A stretch of 64,000 nucleotides of DNA from Candidatus Eiseniibacteriota bacterium (GCA_016710095.1 JADJLL010000008.1:138505-202504), one strand, 5' to 3'. Positions 1-9,204 are shown, numbered from the stretch's first letter. The notes: generated by a model not told the origin, from the sequence alone. Numbers and translations: made by a program.

Positions 1-1206
1 CTGCGACATCGAGAGCTGCGACATCGCGAGGTTGTTGAGCGGGATGAACGCGAAGCCGAGCGCGACGCCGCGCACGATGAGCGGCCACCAGAAGTCGTCC
101 ACGCCGCTCTGCGTGGTGAAGTGCGACCACTGCCACATCGAGAACGCGAACAGCGCCGCGCCCATGCTGGCGATGATGCGGCTGTCCACCTTCCCGAGCA
201 GCCGCGTCATGAGCACCATGGTCACCGCGCTCGCGAGCGCGCCGGGCAGGATCACGAGCCCCGTCTGGTTCGCGGTGAACCGCAGGATCTGCTGCAGGTA
301 GACGGGCAGCACGAACACCGTCGCGTACAGGCACACGCCGAGGATCGCGCCCAGAAGCGCGCCGGTTCCGAACTGGCGGTTGCCGAGGATGCGCAGGTCC
401 ACGACCGGATGCTCGACGTGCAGCTCGTGCCACACGAACGACACGAGCGAGAAGAGACTCGTGACCGCGTAGAACCCGATCTCGCGCGAGGCGAACCAGT
501 CGAGCCGCTCGCCGCGCTCGAGGAACAGCTGCAGCGTGCCGACGCCGAGCGCGAGCAGGAAGAGCCCGAGCCAGTCCGTGTCGCCGAGCTTCTGCGCCCA
601 CTTCGAATCGCCGATGTACTGCAGGCTCAACACGAGCGCGAGCGCGCCGAACGGAAGGTTGATGTAGAAGATCCACGGCCACGAGAACGTGTCCGTGATG
701 TAGCCGCCGAGCGTGGGCCCGAGCGTCGGGCCGACCATCACGCCCACGCCGAAGATGGCCATGGCCTGGCCGTACTCCTCGGGCGGGAACACTTCGTAGA
801 GGATCGCCTGCGACGTGGACAGCAGCGCGCCGCCGCCGAGTCCCTGCAGGATGCGCCACGCGATCAGCTCGTTGAGCGTGTGCGCGTTGCCGCAGAAGAA
901 GCTCGCGAGCGTGAAGAGCATGATCGAGCCGGCGAAGTAGCGACGACGCCCGAAGAACGCCGACAGCCAGCCCGTGATGGGCAGCACGATGACGTTGGCC
1001 ACGATGTAGCCCGTGGACACCCACGCGATCTGGTCGAGCGTCGCGCCGAGCGTTCCCATCATGTGCGGGATCGCCACGTTCACGATGCTCGTGTCGAGGA
1101 TCTCGAGGATGGACGCGAACGTCACCGTGATCGCGATGATGTAGCGATTCCGGTACGCCTCGTCGTAGGCGGCGTCACGCACCGCGGTGAGGGTGGTGGC
1201 GGACAT
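1..1206 (-). CDS. DHA2-family MFS drug efflux permease (EmrB/QacA type), 3' end outside window
   Basis: Inner-membrane major facilitator permease expected to export toxic compounds by proton antiport through a TolC-linked tripartite pump. Reading the minus strand from the ATG at 1206 gives MSATTLTAVRDAAYDEAYRN, then a hydrophobic first helix containing LDTSIVNVAIPHMMG and later WVSTGYIVANVIVLPITGW and FFGRRRYF. These match the DHA2 pattern 'LDxTIVNVALPxI...ATWVLTSYLVANAI...GRRRFF'. About 402 codons are visible of the roughly 500-530 usual in this 14-helix family, so the C-terminus lies beyond position 1. The start sits one base after the stop of the HlyD-like gene, so the two are translationally coupled. 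It is the last visible gene of a TetR-TolC-HlyD-MFS operon. The substrate cannot be inferred. Confidence 0.9.
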   Translation of the reverse strand, partial: MSATTLTAVRDAAYDEAYRNRYIIAITVTFASILEILDTSIVNVAIPHMMGTLGATLDQIAWVSTGYIVANVIVLPITGWLSAFFGRRRYFAGSIMLFTLASFFCGNAHTLNELIAWRILQGLGGGALLSTSQAILYEVFPPEEYGQAMAIFGVGVMVGPTLGPTLGGYITDTFSWPWIFYINLPFGALALVLSLQYIGDSKWAQKLGDTDWLGLFLLALGVGTLQLFLERGERLDWFASREIGFYAVTSLFSLVSFVWHELHVEHPVVDLRILGNRQFGTGALLGAILGVCLYATVFVLPVYLQQILRFTANQTGLVILPGALASAVTMVLMTRLLGKVDSRIIASMGAALFAFSMWQWSHFTTQSGVDDFWWPLIVRGVALGFAFIPLNNLAMSQLSMSQ

Positions 1207-1207
1207 G

Positions 1208-2251
1208 TCAGCTCGCGCGGGTGGTGACGACGATTTGCACGCTCATGCCCGGCCGGAGCGGATGCTCGGCGTCGAGAGCGCTCGTGACCGCGATGCGCAC
1301 CGGAATGCGCTGGATGACGTGCGTGTAGTTGCCGGTCGAGTTGTCGGGCGGCAGCAGCGAGAACTTGGCGCCGGTCGCCGGGCTCAGGCTCTCGACCTTG
1401 CCCTGCACGACGCGGCCGCGATACGCGTCCACCGCGATGCGCACGGCGTCGCCGACGCGCACGTCACCGATGTCCGTCTCCTTGAGGTTCGCGACCACGT
1501 GGATGTCGTCGTTCGGCACGACCGCCATGGTGGTCTGCCCCGGCTGCAGGTACTGGCCGACTTCGACCGTCTTGCGGCTCACCACGCCGGTGACCGGCGC
1601 GACGATGCGCGCGTACGTCAGCTGCAGCGCCGCCTGGTCGCGCGCCGCGCGTGCCGCCTGCAGCCGCGCGCCCGCGCCCATCACGGACGCTTCCGCCGCG
1701 AGCACCTGCTTGCGCGCCGCCTGCAGCGCGGCGTCGGCCGCCGCGCTCGCCGAACGCGCCGCGTCGAGCTGCTGCTTGCTGATCACGCCGCGCGCCGCGA
1801 GCCCCGTGTAGCGCTGCACGTCGGACGCGGCCTTGCCGGCGTTCGCCTCGGCCTGCGCGACCTGCGCGCGCGCCGCGGCGAGCTGCGCTTCCATCATGCC
1901 GGTGCGGCCCTTCTCGCCGGCGTTCGCGAGCGCGGCCTGCAGATCGGCCTCGGCCTGCGCGAGCTTCGCCTTCAGTTCACGGTCGTCGATCCGCACGAGC
2001 AGGTCGCCGGCCTTCACGGCCTGGTTGTCCTTCACCGCGACCTCCGCGATGAAGCCCGGCACGCGCGCGAGCGCGGGCACGACGCTGCCTTCGACCTGCG
2101 CGTTGTCGGTCTCGACGTGCGTGCGGGCCCACATCCAGCGCTGCACGCCGAAGATGCCGGCGATCAGCACGGCGACGCCGAGGATGATCGGGGCGACGCT
2201 GACGCGCGGCTTGGCCGCCGGCGCGGCGGAGGTTTCCGGTGCTTCGCTCAT
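1208..2251 (-). CDS. HlyD/EmrA-family periplasmic adaptor (membrane fusion protein)
   Basis: Adaptor that joins the MFS permease to the outer-membrane channel. The 347-residue product has a short cytoplasmic N-terminus, one membrane anchor (about residues 20-40, IILGVAVLIAGIFGVQRW), then the HlyD pattern. This is a first barrel half (ETDNAQVEGSVVPALARVPG), a long alanine-rich coiled-coil hairpin (about residues 90-190) and a second barrel half (IVAPVTGVVSRKTVEVGQYL). EmrA proteins share this order and length. The ATG at 2251 is chosen because GAAGGAGAG lies just upstream and the anchor follows at the right distance; an in-frame start at 2374 would add a proline/arginine-rich non-conserved stretch. 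It lies 28 bases after the TolC gene and one base before the MFS gene. Confidence 0.93.
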   Translation of the reverse strand: MSEAPETSAAPAAKPRVSVAPIILGVAVLIAGIFGVQRWMWARTHVETDNAQVEGSVVPALARVPGFIAEVAVKDNQAVKAGDLLVRIDDRELKAKLAQAEADLQAALANAGEKGRTGMMEAQLAAARAQVAQAEANAGKAASDVQRYTGLAARGVISKQQLDAARSASAAADAALQAARKQVLAAEASVMGAGARLQAARAARDQAALQLTYARIVAPVTGVVSRKTVEVGQYLQPGQTTMAVVPNDDIHVVANLKETDIGDVRVGDAVRIAVDAYRGRVVQGKVESLSPATGAKFSLLPPDNSTGNYTHVIQRIPVRIAVTSALDAEHPLRPGMSVQIVVTTRAS

Positions 2252-2279
2252 GATCGTGCTCTCCTTCGTGTGCTTCGGG

Positions 2280-3617
2280 TCAGTGCATGCGGCGCGCGAC
2301 GCCGGCGGCGCGCGCGAGCGCGGTACGGGAGCTGGCCACGGCGAAGCGCGCGTCGATGTCGGCGTCGCGGGCACGGACCAGCGAAGACTGGGCGTTGATG
2401 ACTTCGATGTTGCCGGCCACGCCGCTCACGAAGCGTTCGCGCGCCTGCGCGATCTCGTCGAGCGCGAGCGCGAGGCGCTCGGTGGCCACCTGCTGCTGTT
2501 CCTGTCCCGAAGCGAGGTCGAGCAGCGCGCCGGTGACTTCGGCTTCGACCTGCGCGCGCACGTCCTTCTCGCGCACTTCGGATTCGCGGACGAGCCCGGC
2601 CTGCTCGGCGAGCTTGCCCTCGCGGCGGAAGCCGTCCACGAGCGGCACCGTGACGGCCAGCGCCCACGTGCGCGTCGAGATCGCGTCGCCGTAGTGCTCG
2701 CCGGAGAGGCCCCAGTCGAGCGACGCGTCCACGCGCGGCAGCCGTTCGGCCGCCGTCGCCGAGCGATCGGCGCGCGCGCGCTGCATGCGCGCCTGTTCGG
2801 CGCGCAGGTCCTCGCGATGATCGAGCGCGAACGCGACCGCAGCCGCCGCCTCGCCGGGCGCTTCGCTGGCGCCGAGCGTGGCGTCGAGCGTGTCGGAGAG
2901 CGCGATCGCCGCGGACGGCTCGAGCCCGAGCGCACGCGCGAGGTCGATGCGCGCGCGATCGCGCTGGTTGCGCGCCACGCTGAGCGCGCCGCGCGTCGAG
3001 GCCACCTGCGTGCGCGCGCGCGTCACGTCGATCTGCGGCGCGGTGCCGGCGGACAACTGCGCTTCGGCGAGCCCCTGCAGCTCTTCGGCGAGCCGCAGGT
3101 CCTCGGCGCGCGCGGCGACGATCGCTTCGGCGCGGGCGGCGCGCAGGTACGCGAGCGCCGCGTTCGCCGCGGCCACTTCGCCGCTCACGCCCTGGTCGGC
3201 ACGTGCGCCGATGAGCCCGAGACGCGAGGCGCGCAGCTTCTGCCACGACGACCAGTCGAACACCGGCTGCGCGAACTTCAGCCGCGCTTCGGAGTCCCAC
3301 ACGGGGCCCTGCAGCGCGGGATACGGCGCCGCCCCCGGCGCGGTCGGAAGCGTGATGCCGAGCGCGTACAGGTTGAACGTGCGGTCGGTCATCGAAGCCT
3401 GGCCCGTGACGCTCGGCAGCAGCGCGCCGCGCGACTGCGTGATCTTCGCGGCCGCCTGCGACGTGCGCAGCGACGCCACCTGCACGGAAGCGTTCTGCTG
3501 CGCGGCCATGTGGACGGCCTGCGCGAACGTGAGCCGCAGGGCCGCGGCTGCGGGTTCCGCGGCGTGCGCGGCGGACGCGCTGGCGAGCGCGAGCAGGATC
3601 AACGCGTAACGCTTCAT
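2280..3617 (-). CDS. TolC-family outer-membrane efflux channel
   Basis: Outer-membrane channel of the tripartite pump. The 445-residue product starts with a signal peptide (MKRYALILLALASASAAHAA). It continues with 'LTFAQAVHMAAQQNASVQVA', the usual start of an OEP repeat, and shows two alanine/arginine/glutamate-rich alpha-hairpin repeats separated by short beta segments (for example ALAVTVPLVDGFRREGKL). Length and repeat structure fit TolC/OprM. The ATG overlaps the TetR stop by four bases, so translation is coupled. No internal terminator is evident between this gene and the HlyD gene. Confidence in the family is high; the cargo is unknown. Confidence 0.93.
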   Translation of the reverse strand: MKRYALILLALASASAAHAAEPAAAALRLTFAQAVHMAAQQNASVQVASLRTSQAAAKITQSRGALLPSVTGQASMTDRTFNLYALGITLPTAPGAAPYPALQGPVWDSEARLKFAQPVFDWSSWQKLRASRLGLIGARADQGVSGEVAAANAALAYLRAARAEAIVAARAEDLRLAEELQGLAEAQLSAGTAPQIDVTRARTQVASTRGALSVARNQRDRARIDLARALGLEPSAAIALSDTLDATLGASEAPGEAAAAVAFALDHREDLRAEQARMQRARADRSATAAERLPRVDASLDWGLSGEHYGDAISTRTWALAVTVPLVDGFRREGKLAEQAGLVRESEVREKDVRAQVEAEVTGALLDLASGQEQQQVATERLALALDEIAQARERFVSGVAGNIEVINAQSSLVRARDADIDARFAVASSRTALARAAGVARRMH

Positions 3618-4276
3618 GCGTCACCTCCGGTGGTTTCGGTGCGCGCGATGCCGCGCAGGAGCAGGTCGAGCGAGGTCTCGAAGAACGGCGAGATTTCGTG
3701 GGCGTTGTCGAGGTGCGGGGCGAACGTGTGCTTCCAGAGCGCCGCCATGAGCACGGGGGCCACCGCCGCGCGTGCGACGTTCGCCGCGTCCATTTCGCGG
3801 AACTCGCCGCGCGCGACACCCTCGCGCAGCACGCGCTCCACGAGGCCGTGGCTGCGCGCGATGATTTCGCTGTGGTAGATCCGCGCGAGCTCGGGGAAGT
3901 TCGCCGCCTCCGAGAAGATCAGCTTCGGGAGCATCGAGATGTTCGAGCAGGCGATCGCGTCCCAGCGCGCGCGGATGAGCTTCTCGAGCAGTTCGCGCAT
4001 GGTGCCCTGGTGCGATTCGACGATCTGCTCCGCCATCTCGAGGCGCGGCACCACGAACTGGCGCGCGATCGCCATGAGCAGCTCTTCCTTGTTGGCGAAG
4101 TAGAGGAAGATCGTGCCCTTCGTGCAGCCGGCGCGCTTGGCGATGTCGTCGAGGCGCGTCGCCGCGTAGCCCTTCGAGCCGAACTCGATGAGCGCCGCCT
4201 CGAGGATCTCCGCCGGACGGTCTTCCTTGCGGCGGTGCCAGCGAGGTTCGGTCGCCGGCGTATGGGTGCTGGTCAT
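3614..4276 (-). CDS. TetR/AcrR-family transcriptional repressor
   Basis: Predicted ligand-responsive repressor of the efflux operon it heads. The N-terminal 25-75 residues hold a TetR helix-turn-helix: EILEAALIEFGSKGYAATRL, DDIAKRAGCTKGTIFLYFAN and KEELLMAI are near-consensus. The remaining 150 residues form the variable ligand/dimer domain. The protein is 220 residues, typical for AcrR/NemR-like members. It is the first gene of the minus-strand operon and overlaps the TolC start. An inverted repeat (4317-4338) lies about 40 bases upstream of the start codon, which fits autoregulation. The ligand is unknown. Confidence 0.93.
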   Translation of the reverse strand: MTSTHTPATEPRWHRRKEDRPAEILEAALIEFGSKGYAATRLDDIAKRAGCTKGTIFLYFANKEELLMAIARQFVVPRLEMAEQIVESHQGTMRELLEKLIRARWDAIACSNISMLPKLIFSEAANFPELARIYHSEIIARSHGLVERVLREGVARGEFREMDAANVARAAVAPVLMAALWKHTFAPHLDNAHEISPFFETSLDLLLRGIARTETTGGDA

Positions 4277-4316
4277 GTTCGTCCTGCCCCCGGGAGTCCC
4301 AAGTAGATGAGCGATT

Positions 4317-4338
4317 ACTTACTGAACGGTCGGTAAGT
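4317..4338. promoter_or_regulatory. Probable TetR operator (imperfect palindrome)
   Basis: The arms ACTTAC (4317-4322) and GTAAGT (4333-4338) are exact reverse complements. The ten bases between them, TGAACGGTCG, also pair partly (GA with TC, CG core). The overall pattern ACTTACTGAACGGTCGGTAA resembles operators of AcrR/NemR-type repressors. It lies 41-62 bases upstream of the TetR ATG, where a repressor would block the operon promoter. Confidence 0.6.
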
Positions 4339-4379
4339 TATCGCCTCAGACAGGCCCGGCTCAAGACAAGTCTTTGTGG

Positions 4380-5110
4380 AGCCTCGCCTGAGGGTTTCGG
4401 CGGTTCCGTTGTGGCCCCCGGGCTTGCTGTTTGGGGTTGGGGGCGTTGGGGTTGGGGGGGGTTTGGGGGGGGGTTCTGGCGCGCGGGTTGGTTTGTGTTC
4501 GGGGGCCCCCTTGGGGCCGGGGCGGGTTTTGTTTGTGTTTCGTGGGGTTGCCGGTTTTTGGCGCGTTGTGGGGGGGGGGTTGTTTGGGAGCGGGGGTGGG
4601 TTGGGGCCCGTGTTTTTGTGCCGTGTCGTGGGGGGGTTGCTTGTTGCGGGGGGGTTTTGGGGGTTTTTTGTCGCGGGGTTTTTTTTTTGGGGGGCCTGGT
4701 TGGGGGCGCGGGCGAGCTTGGGGGGGGGGAGATTCCCTTTTTCGCGCCGTGTTTGGTTTTCTTGGCTTCGGGTCCCGCCGCCTTTTGGGGGGGGCCGGGG
4801 CTTTTTCTGGCCTGGGCTCTCCTTTGTTTGTTTGGCTGTCCCTTTGTTGTGGGGGGGGGGGCCGCGCCCCGCGGCCCGGCGCCGCGGGCGCGCGGCGGGC
4901 GCGGCGCGCGCCCGCCCCCCGCCGGCGCCGCGGCGCGGCCCCCCCCCCCCGCCGCGCCGGGCCCGCGCCCCCGGCGCGGCGCGCCCCCCCCCGCCCGCGG
5001 GCGCGCGGGCCGCGCGGGCGGCGCGGCCGCCCGCCGCGCCGGGCGGCGCGGCGCGCCGCGGGGCCGCCCCCCCCCCGCCCGCGCCCCCCGCGCCGCGGGG
5101 CGGGCGCCTG
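4380..5110. other. A-depleted homopolymer stretch, probably assembly or base-calling noise
   Basis: From about 4390 to 4860 the plus strand is almost only G and T with many G runs of 7-10; from about 4861 to 5110 it is almost only G and C. Adenine is nearly absent throughout. The flanking DNA has normal base use on both sides. Long open frames exist in several frames here, but their translations are glycine/arginine/proline/alanine runs with no domain and I do not accept them. The likeliest explanation is low-quality signal (for example no-signal 'G' calls) built into the consensus. The join between the efflux operon and tldD is therefore uncertain. The tldD promoter should lie here or just after 5110. 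Confidence 0.75.
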
Positions 5111-5164
5111 AGTCCGGGCCAGATTGCCGCCGTCGTCCGACCCGCACCCTCAAGGAAGAGGACC

Positions 5165-6598
5165 ATGTCCGGCACTCCCGCACCTCCCGACCTCTCGCGC
5201 CTCGTTCCGCGCGACCTGGTCGCCGAACTCCTCGCGATCGCCCGCAGCGGCGGCGCCGAGTTCGCCGACGTGTTCGCCGAGCACACCGTGCTCACCGGCC
5301 TGTCGTTCGACGAGGGCCGGGTCAAGACCGCCTCGTACTCCGTGCTCGGCGGCATCGGCGTGCGCGCCGTGATCGGCGAGCAGACGGGCTACGCGTACGC
5401 CGACGGCTACTCCGCCGAAGACGCGCGCGAAGCCGCCCGCGTGGCCTCGCGCATCTCGCGCGAAGGGCGCGGCGCCGAGCCGCGCGCGTTCCGCGTGGTG
5501 GACGCGAAGGCGCCGTTCACCCTGAGCGCACCCGCGACGCTCGTGCTCGACGAGCCGAAGCGCGTGGACCTGCTGCGCCGCGCCGACGCCGCGGCGCGCG
5601 GCCACGACGGCCGCGTGCACGAAGTGAGCGCGTCCATGGCCACGTCGGCCAAGCGCTTCCTGATCGCGAACACCGACGGCGTGTGGGCCGAGGACACGAC
5701 GCACCTCTCGCGCCTCGTCGTGAGCGCGCTGGCGCTCGACGGCAACGAGCGCCAGGAAGGCTTCGCCGCCGCGGGCGGCTGCGTCGAGGCGGACTACTAC
5801 ACGAGCGAGCGCACGCCCGAGTCCATCGCGCTCGAGGCCGCGAGCGGCGCCGTGCTCCTGCTGAGCGCGCGCGAGCCCGAAGCGGGCTCCTACCCCGTCG
5901 TCGTGTGCAACGGCTGGGGCGGCGTGATGGTGCACGAGTGCTTCGGCCACAGCATGGAAGGGGACACGATCCGCAAGAAGTCGTCGATCCGCGCGACGCA
6001 GATGGGACAGAAGGTCGCCGCCGACGGCGTGACGATCGTGGACTCCGGGCTCATTCCGTTCTCGCGCGGCTCGTTCCGCGTGGACGACGAGGGCACGCCC
6101 GCGCAGCGCACGGTGCTCGTGCAGGACGGCGTGCTCGTCGGCTACCTGTGGGACCGGCTCAACGGCGCGCTCACGGGCAATGCGTCCACCGGCAACGGCC
6201 GGCGCGCGTCGTACCGCGACTACCCGCTCTGCCGCATGACGAACACGTACATCGAGCCGGGCGCGCACGCGCCGGACGAGCTGATCGCGTCGGTCAAGCG
6301 CGGGCTCTTCTGCAAGAAGCTCGGCGGCGGCTCGGTCAATCCCGCCGACGGCAACTTCTCGTTCCAGGTCACCGAAGCGTGGCAGATCGAGGACGGCAAG
6401 CTCACGCATCCCGTGCGCAACGCGACGCTCGCGGGCAACGGCAACGACGCGATGCTCAAGATCGACGGCGTCGGCAACGACCTCGCGATCGACGGCACGA
6501 CCGGCTCGTGCGGCAAGGACGGGCAGTGGAAGCCCGTCGGCGTCGGCCAGCCCACCGTGCGGTTCACCGGCATCACCGTGGGAGGAACCGCCGTATGA
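5165..6598 (+). CDS. tldD: TldD metalloprotease subunit
   Basis: Catalytic subunit of the TldD/TldE metalloprotease, which in other bacteria trims modified peptides (microcin precursor, CcdA and similar unfolded substrates) inside the cytoplasm. The 477-residue product carries the HExxxH zinc motif as MVHECFGHSMEGD at about residues 256-268, followed by the conserved KKSS, GNGRRASYRDYPLCRMTNTY and VKRGLFCKKLGGGSV segments. The ATG at 5165 follows AAGGAAG with proper spacing; the frame stays open upstream only through the noisy GC stretch. The stop overlaps the tldE start by four bases (ATGA), as expected for a heterodimer expressed in equal amounts. No peptide substrate gene is evident nearby. 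Confidence 0.96.
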   Translation: MSGTPAPPDLSRLVPRDLVAELLAIARSGGAEFADVFAEHTVLTGLSFDEGRVKTASYSVLGGIGVRAVIGEQTGYAYADGYSAEDAREAARVASRISREGRGAEPRAFRVVDAKAPFTLSAPATLVLDEPKRVDLLRRADAAARGHDGRVHEVSASMATSAKRFLIANTDGVWAEDTTHLSRLVVSALALDGNERQEGFAAAGGCVEADYYTSERTPESIALEAASGAVLLLSAREPEAGSYPVVVCNGWGGVMVHECFGHSMEGDTIRKKSSIRATQMGQKVAADGVTIVDSGLIPFSRGSFRVDDEGTPAQRTVLVQDGVLVGYLWDRLNGALTGNASTGNGRRASYRDYPLCRMTNTYIEPGAHAPDELIASVKRGLFCKKLGGGSVNPADGNFSFQVTEAWQIEDGKLTHPVRNATLAGNGNDAMLKIDGVGNDLAIDGTTGSCGKDGQWKPVGVGQPTVRFTGITVGGTAV

Positions 6599-7971
6599 GC
6601 GCGCGCCACGCCACTCCGGAAGCGCTTCTCTCGCACGCCGCCGCCGCGCTCGAACGCGCGAAGGCAGCGGGCGCGCACGTCGCCGACGCCTGCGTCGAAA
6701 GCTCGCGCGCGTTCACCGTGCAGGTGCACGGCGGGCGCATCGAGACGCTCAAGCAGAGCGGCACGCTGGGCCTTGGCCTGCGCGTGATCGTGGACGATGC
6801 CGTGGGCTTCTGCTCCGGCACCGACCTGTCGCCCGCCGGTCTCGACGACCTCGCGCGCCGCGCCGTCGCGCTCGCGCGCTTCTCGACGCGCGACGCCGAC
6901 AACGGCTCGCCCACGCCGGCGGACGCCGGCACGTACGCGGGCGCCGACCTGCAGCTGTTCGACCAGGCCGCGCTCGAGCTGCCGGTCGAGCGCAAGATCG
7001 ACCTCGCGCTCGAGCTGGAGCGCATCGCGCTCGGCGCGGACCCGCGCGTGACGCGCACCGACGGCGCGCTCGTGTCGAGCAGCGGCGGCGCGTTCGCGAT
7101 CGCCAACTCGCACGGCATCGCGCGCGCCTGGGAAGGCACGAGCGTGAGCGCGTGGGTCGTGGCGCTCGCCGACGACCGCGACGGCCGCCAGCAGACGGGC
7201 GTCTACGGGATGACGAAGCGCCATCTCGCCGACATGGCGAGCATGGAGTCCATCGCGCGCGAGGCCGCGCGCCGCGCGGTGTCGCGCGTCGGCGCGCGCA
7301 GCGTGCCCGCCGCGCGCGTGCCCGTGGTGATGAGCCCGGACATCGCCGCGTCGTGGATCGGCGAGATGTACGAGGCGTTCACGGGCGAAGCCGTGATCAA
7401 GAAGAGCTCGTGGCTCACCGAGAAGCTCGGCACCGCGATCGCCTCGCCGCTCTTTTCGCTCGTGGACGACGGCGCGATGGTGCGCGGTCTCGGCAGCTCG
7501 CCCTACGACGGCGAGGGCGTCGCGACGCGGCGCAACCTGCTCGTGGACCGCGGCACGTGCGCGTCGTTCGCGTACGACCACTATCACGCGCGCCGCGCGA
7601 GGACGGCGCTCACGGGCAACGGCATCCGCGGCTTCGGCAGCACGCCGGGCATCGGCTACCACAACCTGTACGTGCCGGCCGGCGAGAGCTCGCCCGAGGC
7701 GATCCTGAAGTCCGTGGACCGGGGCTTCTACTTCGACGACCAGGGCTCGTTCGGCTTCAACCCGGTGACGGGCGACTACTCGTACCAGGCGCAGGGCTTC
7801 TGGATCGAGAAGGGCGAGCTGGCCTATCCCGTGGACGGCGTCACCGTGGCCGGGCACTCGCTCGACATGCTGAAGCACGTGGCGGCGGTCGGCAGCGACC
7901 TCGAGTTCCGCACGAGCACGGCGTGCCCGACGCTGCTGATCTCGGAGATGACCGTCAGCGGCAACGGCTGA
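6595..7971 (+). CDS. tldE: TldE/PmbA non-catalytic protease subunit
   Basis: Partner of TldD in the TldD/E complex. The 458-residue product is homologous along its length to TldD but has no HExxxH motif. The equivalent region reads VPVVMSPDIAASWIGEMYEA, as is normal for PmbA proteins. Conserved PmbA segments include SLVDDGAMVRGLGSSPYDGE, GNGIRGFGSTPGIGYHNLYV, FGFNPVTGDYSYQAQGFWIE and VDGVTVAGHSLDMLKHVAAV. The ATG overlaps the tldD stop. It is convergent with the nitroreductase-like gene that ends 19 bases downstream. Confidence 0.95.
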   Translation: MSARHATPEALLSHAAAALERAKAAGAHVADACVESSRAFTVQVHGGRIETLKQSGTLGLGLRVIVDDAVGFCSGTDLSPAGLDDLARRAVALARFSTRDADNGSPTPADAGTYAGADLQLFDQAALELPVERKIDLALELERIALGADPRVTRTDGALVSSSGGAFAIANSHGIARAWEGTSVSAWVVALADDRDGRQQTGVYGMTKRHLADMASMESIAREAARRAVSRVGARSVPAARVPVVMSPDIAASWIGEMYEAFTGEAVIKKSSWLTEKLGTAIASPLFSLVDDGAMVRGLGSSPYDGEGVATRRNLLVDRGTCASFAYDHYHARRARTALTGNGIRGFGSTPGIGYHNLYVPAGESSPEAILKSVDRGFYFDDQGSFGFNPVTGDYSYQAQGFWIEKGELAYPVDGVTVAGHSLDMLKHVAAVGSDLEFRTSTACPTLLISEMTVSGNG

Positions 7972-7989
7972 CGCGAAGCGCGCGACGCG

Positions 7990-9204
7990 CTACGCGCGGT
8001 GCCAGCTCGTGACGAGCGCCACCGCGCGGCGCGGCGAGGCGGGCACCGTGCGCGCGTGGCCGAGGCGCACGAGCAGCAGCGGCTCTTCGTTCGTGACGCC
8101 GAACGCCTTCGCGATGCCGGCGCGGCCGGCCTCGGTCTGCGTGGCGGCCGACAGCGGCTGCTGCGCGAGCCCGAGCGCGGTGGCCTTGAGCGCGAAGCGT
8201 TCGTAGGCCTGTCCCGCGAGGATCGCCGTCGAATCGGTGCGGCGCGGCGCGGTGATCAGCGCGAGCGCGCCGGAAGCGCGCACGAGTTCGTTCGTCTCGT
8301 GGCCGAGCCAGCCGAGGCTCCAGCGGCGGAAGTGCCCGCCCGGGCGCATCGAGCTTTCGGCGAACCAGCCGAACGGTCCGTCGTAGCCGAGGCGTTCGGC
8401 GGTGACGCCGTCGCCGCGGCGGCGCGCGTCGCCGTCGGACTCGCGCAGCCACGCCTGATGATCGGTGCGGATGCGCGTGTCGCGGGCGCCGGCGACCGCG
8501 GCGTCGCTGACGGCGTTCGCCGCGCGGGCGATGCCGCGGCGATCCTCGAGCCAGTGCAGCCGGATCTCCTCGGGCATCTGCGAATGGAGCGCGGCGCGCT
8601 GCGTGATCGTGATCCCGCGTCCTTCGTAAGACCGGGCGTTGCTGCGGCGCTCGGCGATGGCGGCGAACAGCGCGCCGTCGCGGCGGGCGTCGGTCGGCTG
8701 CCAGCTCACGGTCGCGGCGACGAGCGGCGCGCCCGGGCGCGAGGCCAGCCCCCAGGGCAGGTAGTGCACGGTCGGCTGCTGGCCCCAGGCGCGGGCGGCG
8801 ACGAGCAGGTTCTCGAGCGCGGCACCGAGCGACATCTGCGCGAAGCGCAGGTCGGGATCGCAGCCCGGGAGCGTGCGCGCGGGATCGAGTACGAGCCTCA
8901 GCTGTCCGTCGTCGTGCTCGAACCGCCAGGGCTGCGAGTTCCAGTGGCTCGGCGCGAGGATCGCGGCGCCGACGAGCGCGGCGACCGCGTCGTGTGGCGC
9001 GCCCGGCATGGTGTCGGGCAGCGACCACGGCTGCAGCGGCAGCCGATCGGACGCCTTGGCCGCCCACGCGAACGCGGGCGGCAAGGTCGTGGCGATCGTG
9101 GCGCCTCCGAGAAGCACGAGGAAGCGGCGGCGATCGAGCGTGAGGGTGCGGAACTCAGCCCGTGAGTCGGACGGGCCGAAATGCCGCGGCAACTTCTCGG
9201 ACAT
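7990..9204 (-). CDS. Tat-exported nitroreductase-like (Acg-type) protein
   Basis: FMN-type nitroreductase-fold protein, probably exported. The 404-residue product has a twin-arginine-like signal (LDRRRFLVLLGGATIATTLP, about residues 24-45, then an AWAAK cleavage area). It then has the family segments LVGAAILAPSHWNSQPWRFE and DLRFAQMSLGAALENLLVAA. The APSxxNxQPW pattern is the flavin-binding signature of Acg/nitroreductase proteins. The ATG at 9204 puts the RR motif about 27 residues in; an in-frame start at 9339 would overlap the divergent gene. Reaction and substrate are unknown; Acg relatives may store or sequester FMN instead of catalysing nitro reduction. Confidence 0.8.
   Translation of the reverse strand: MSEKLPRHFGPSDSRAEFRTLTLDRRRFLVLLGGATIATTLPPAFAWAAKASDRLPLQPWSLPDTMPGAPHDAVAALVGAAILAPSHWNSQPWRFEHDDGQLRLVLDPARTLPGCDPDLRFAQMSLGAALENLLVAARAWGQQPTVHYLPWGLASRPGAPLVAATVSWQPTDARRDGALFAAIAERRSNARSYEGRGITITQRAALHSQMPEEIRLHWLEDRRGIARAANAVSDAAVAGARDTRIRTDHQAWLRESDGDARRRGDGVTAERLGYDGPFGWFAESSMRPGGHFRRWSLGWLGHETNELVRASGALALITAPRRTDSTAILAGQAYERFALKATALGLAQQPLSAATQTEAGRAGIAKAFGVTNEEPLLLVRLGHARTVPASPRRAVALVTSWHRA

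Noticed and set aside
121..1227. 368-codon plus-strand frame opposite the MFS gene
   Set aside because: Arg/Glu/His-rich mirror of a GC-rich gene. The minus strand shows clear DHA2 transporter motifs.
4376..5165. Long open frames on both strands with glycine-, arginine- or proline-rich translations
   Set aside because: They lie in the A-depleted noise region; absence of A removes stop codons on one strand. No domains, no ribosome sites, and the flanking real gene starts cleanly at 5165.
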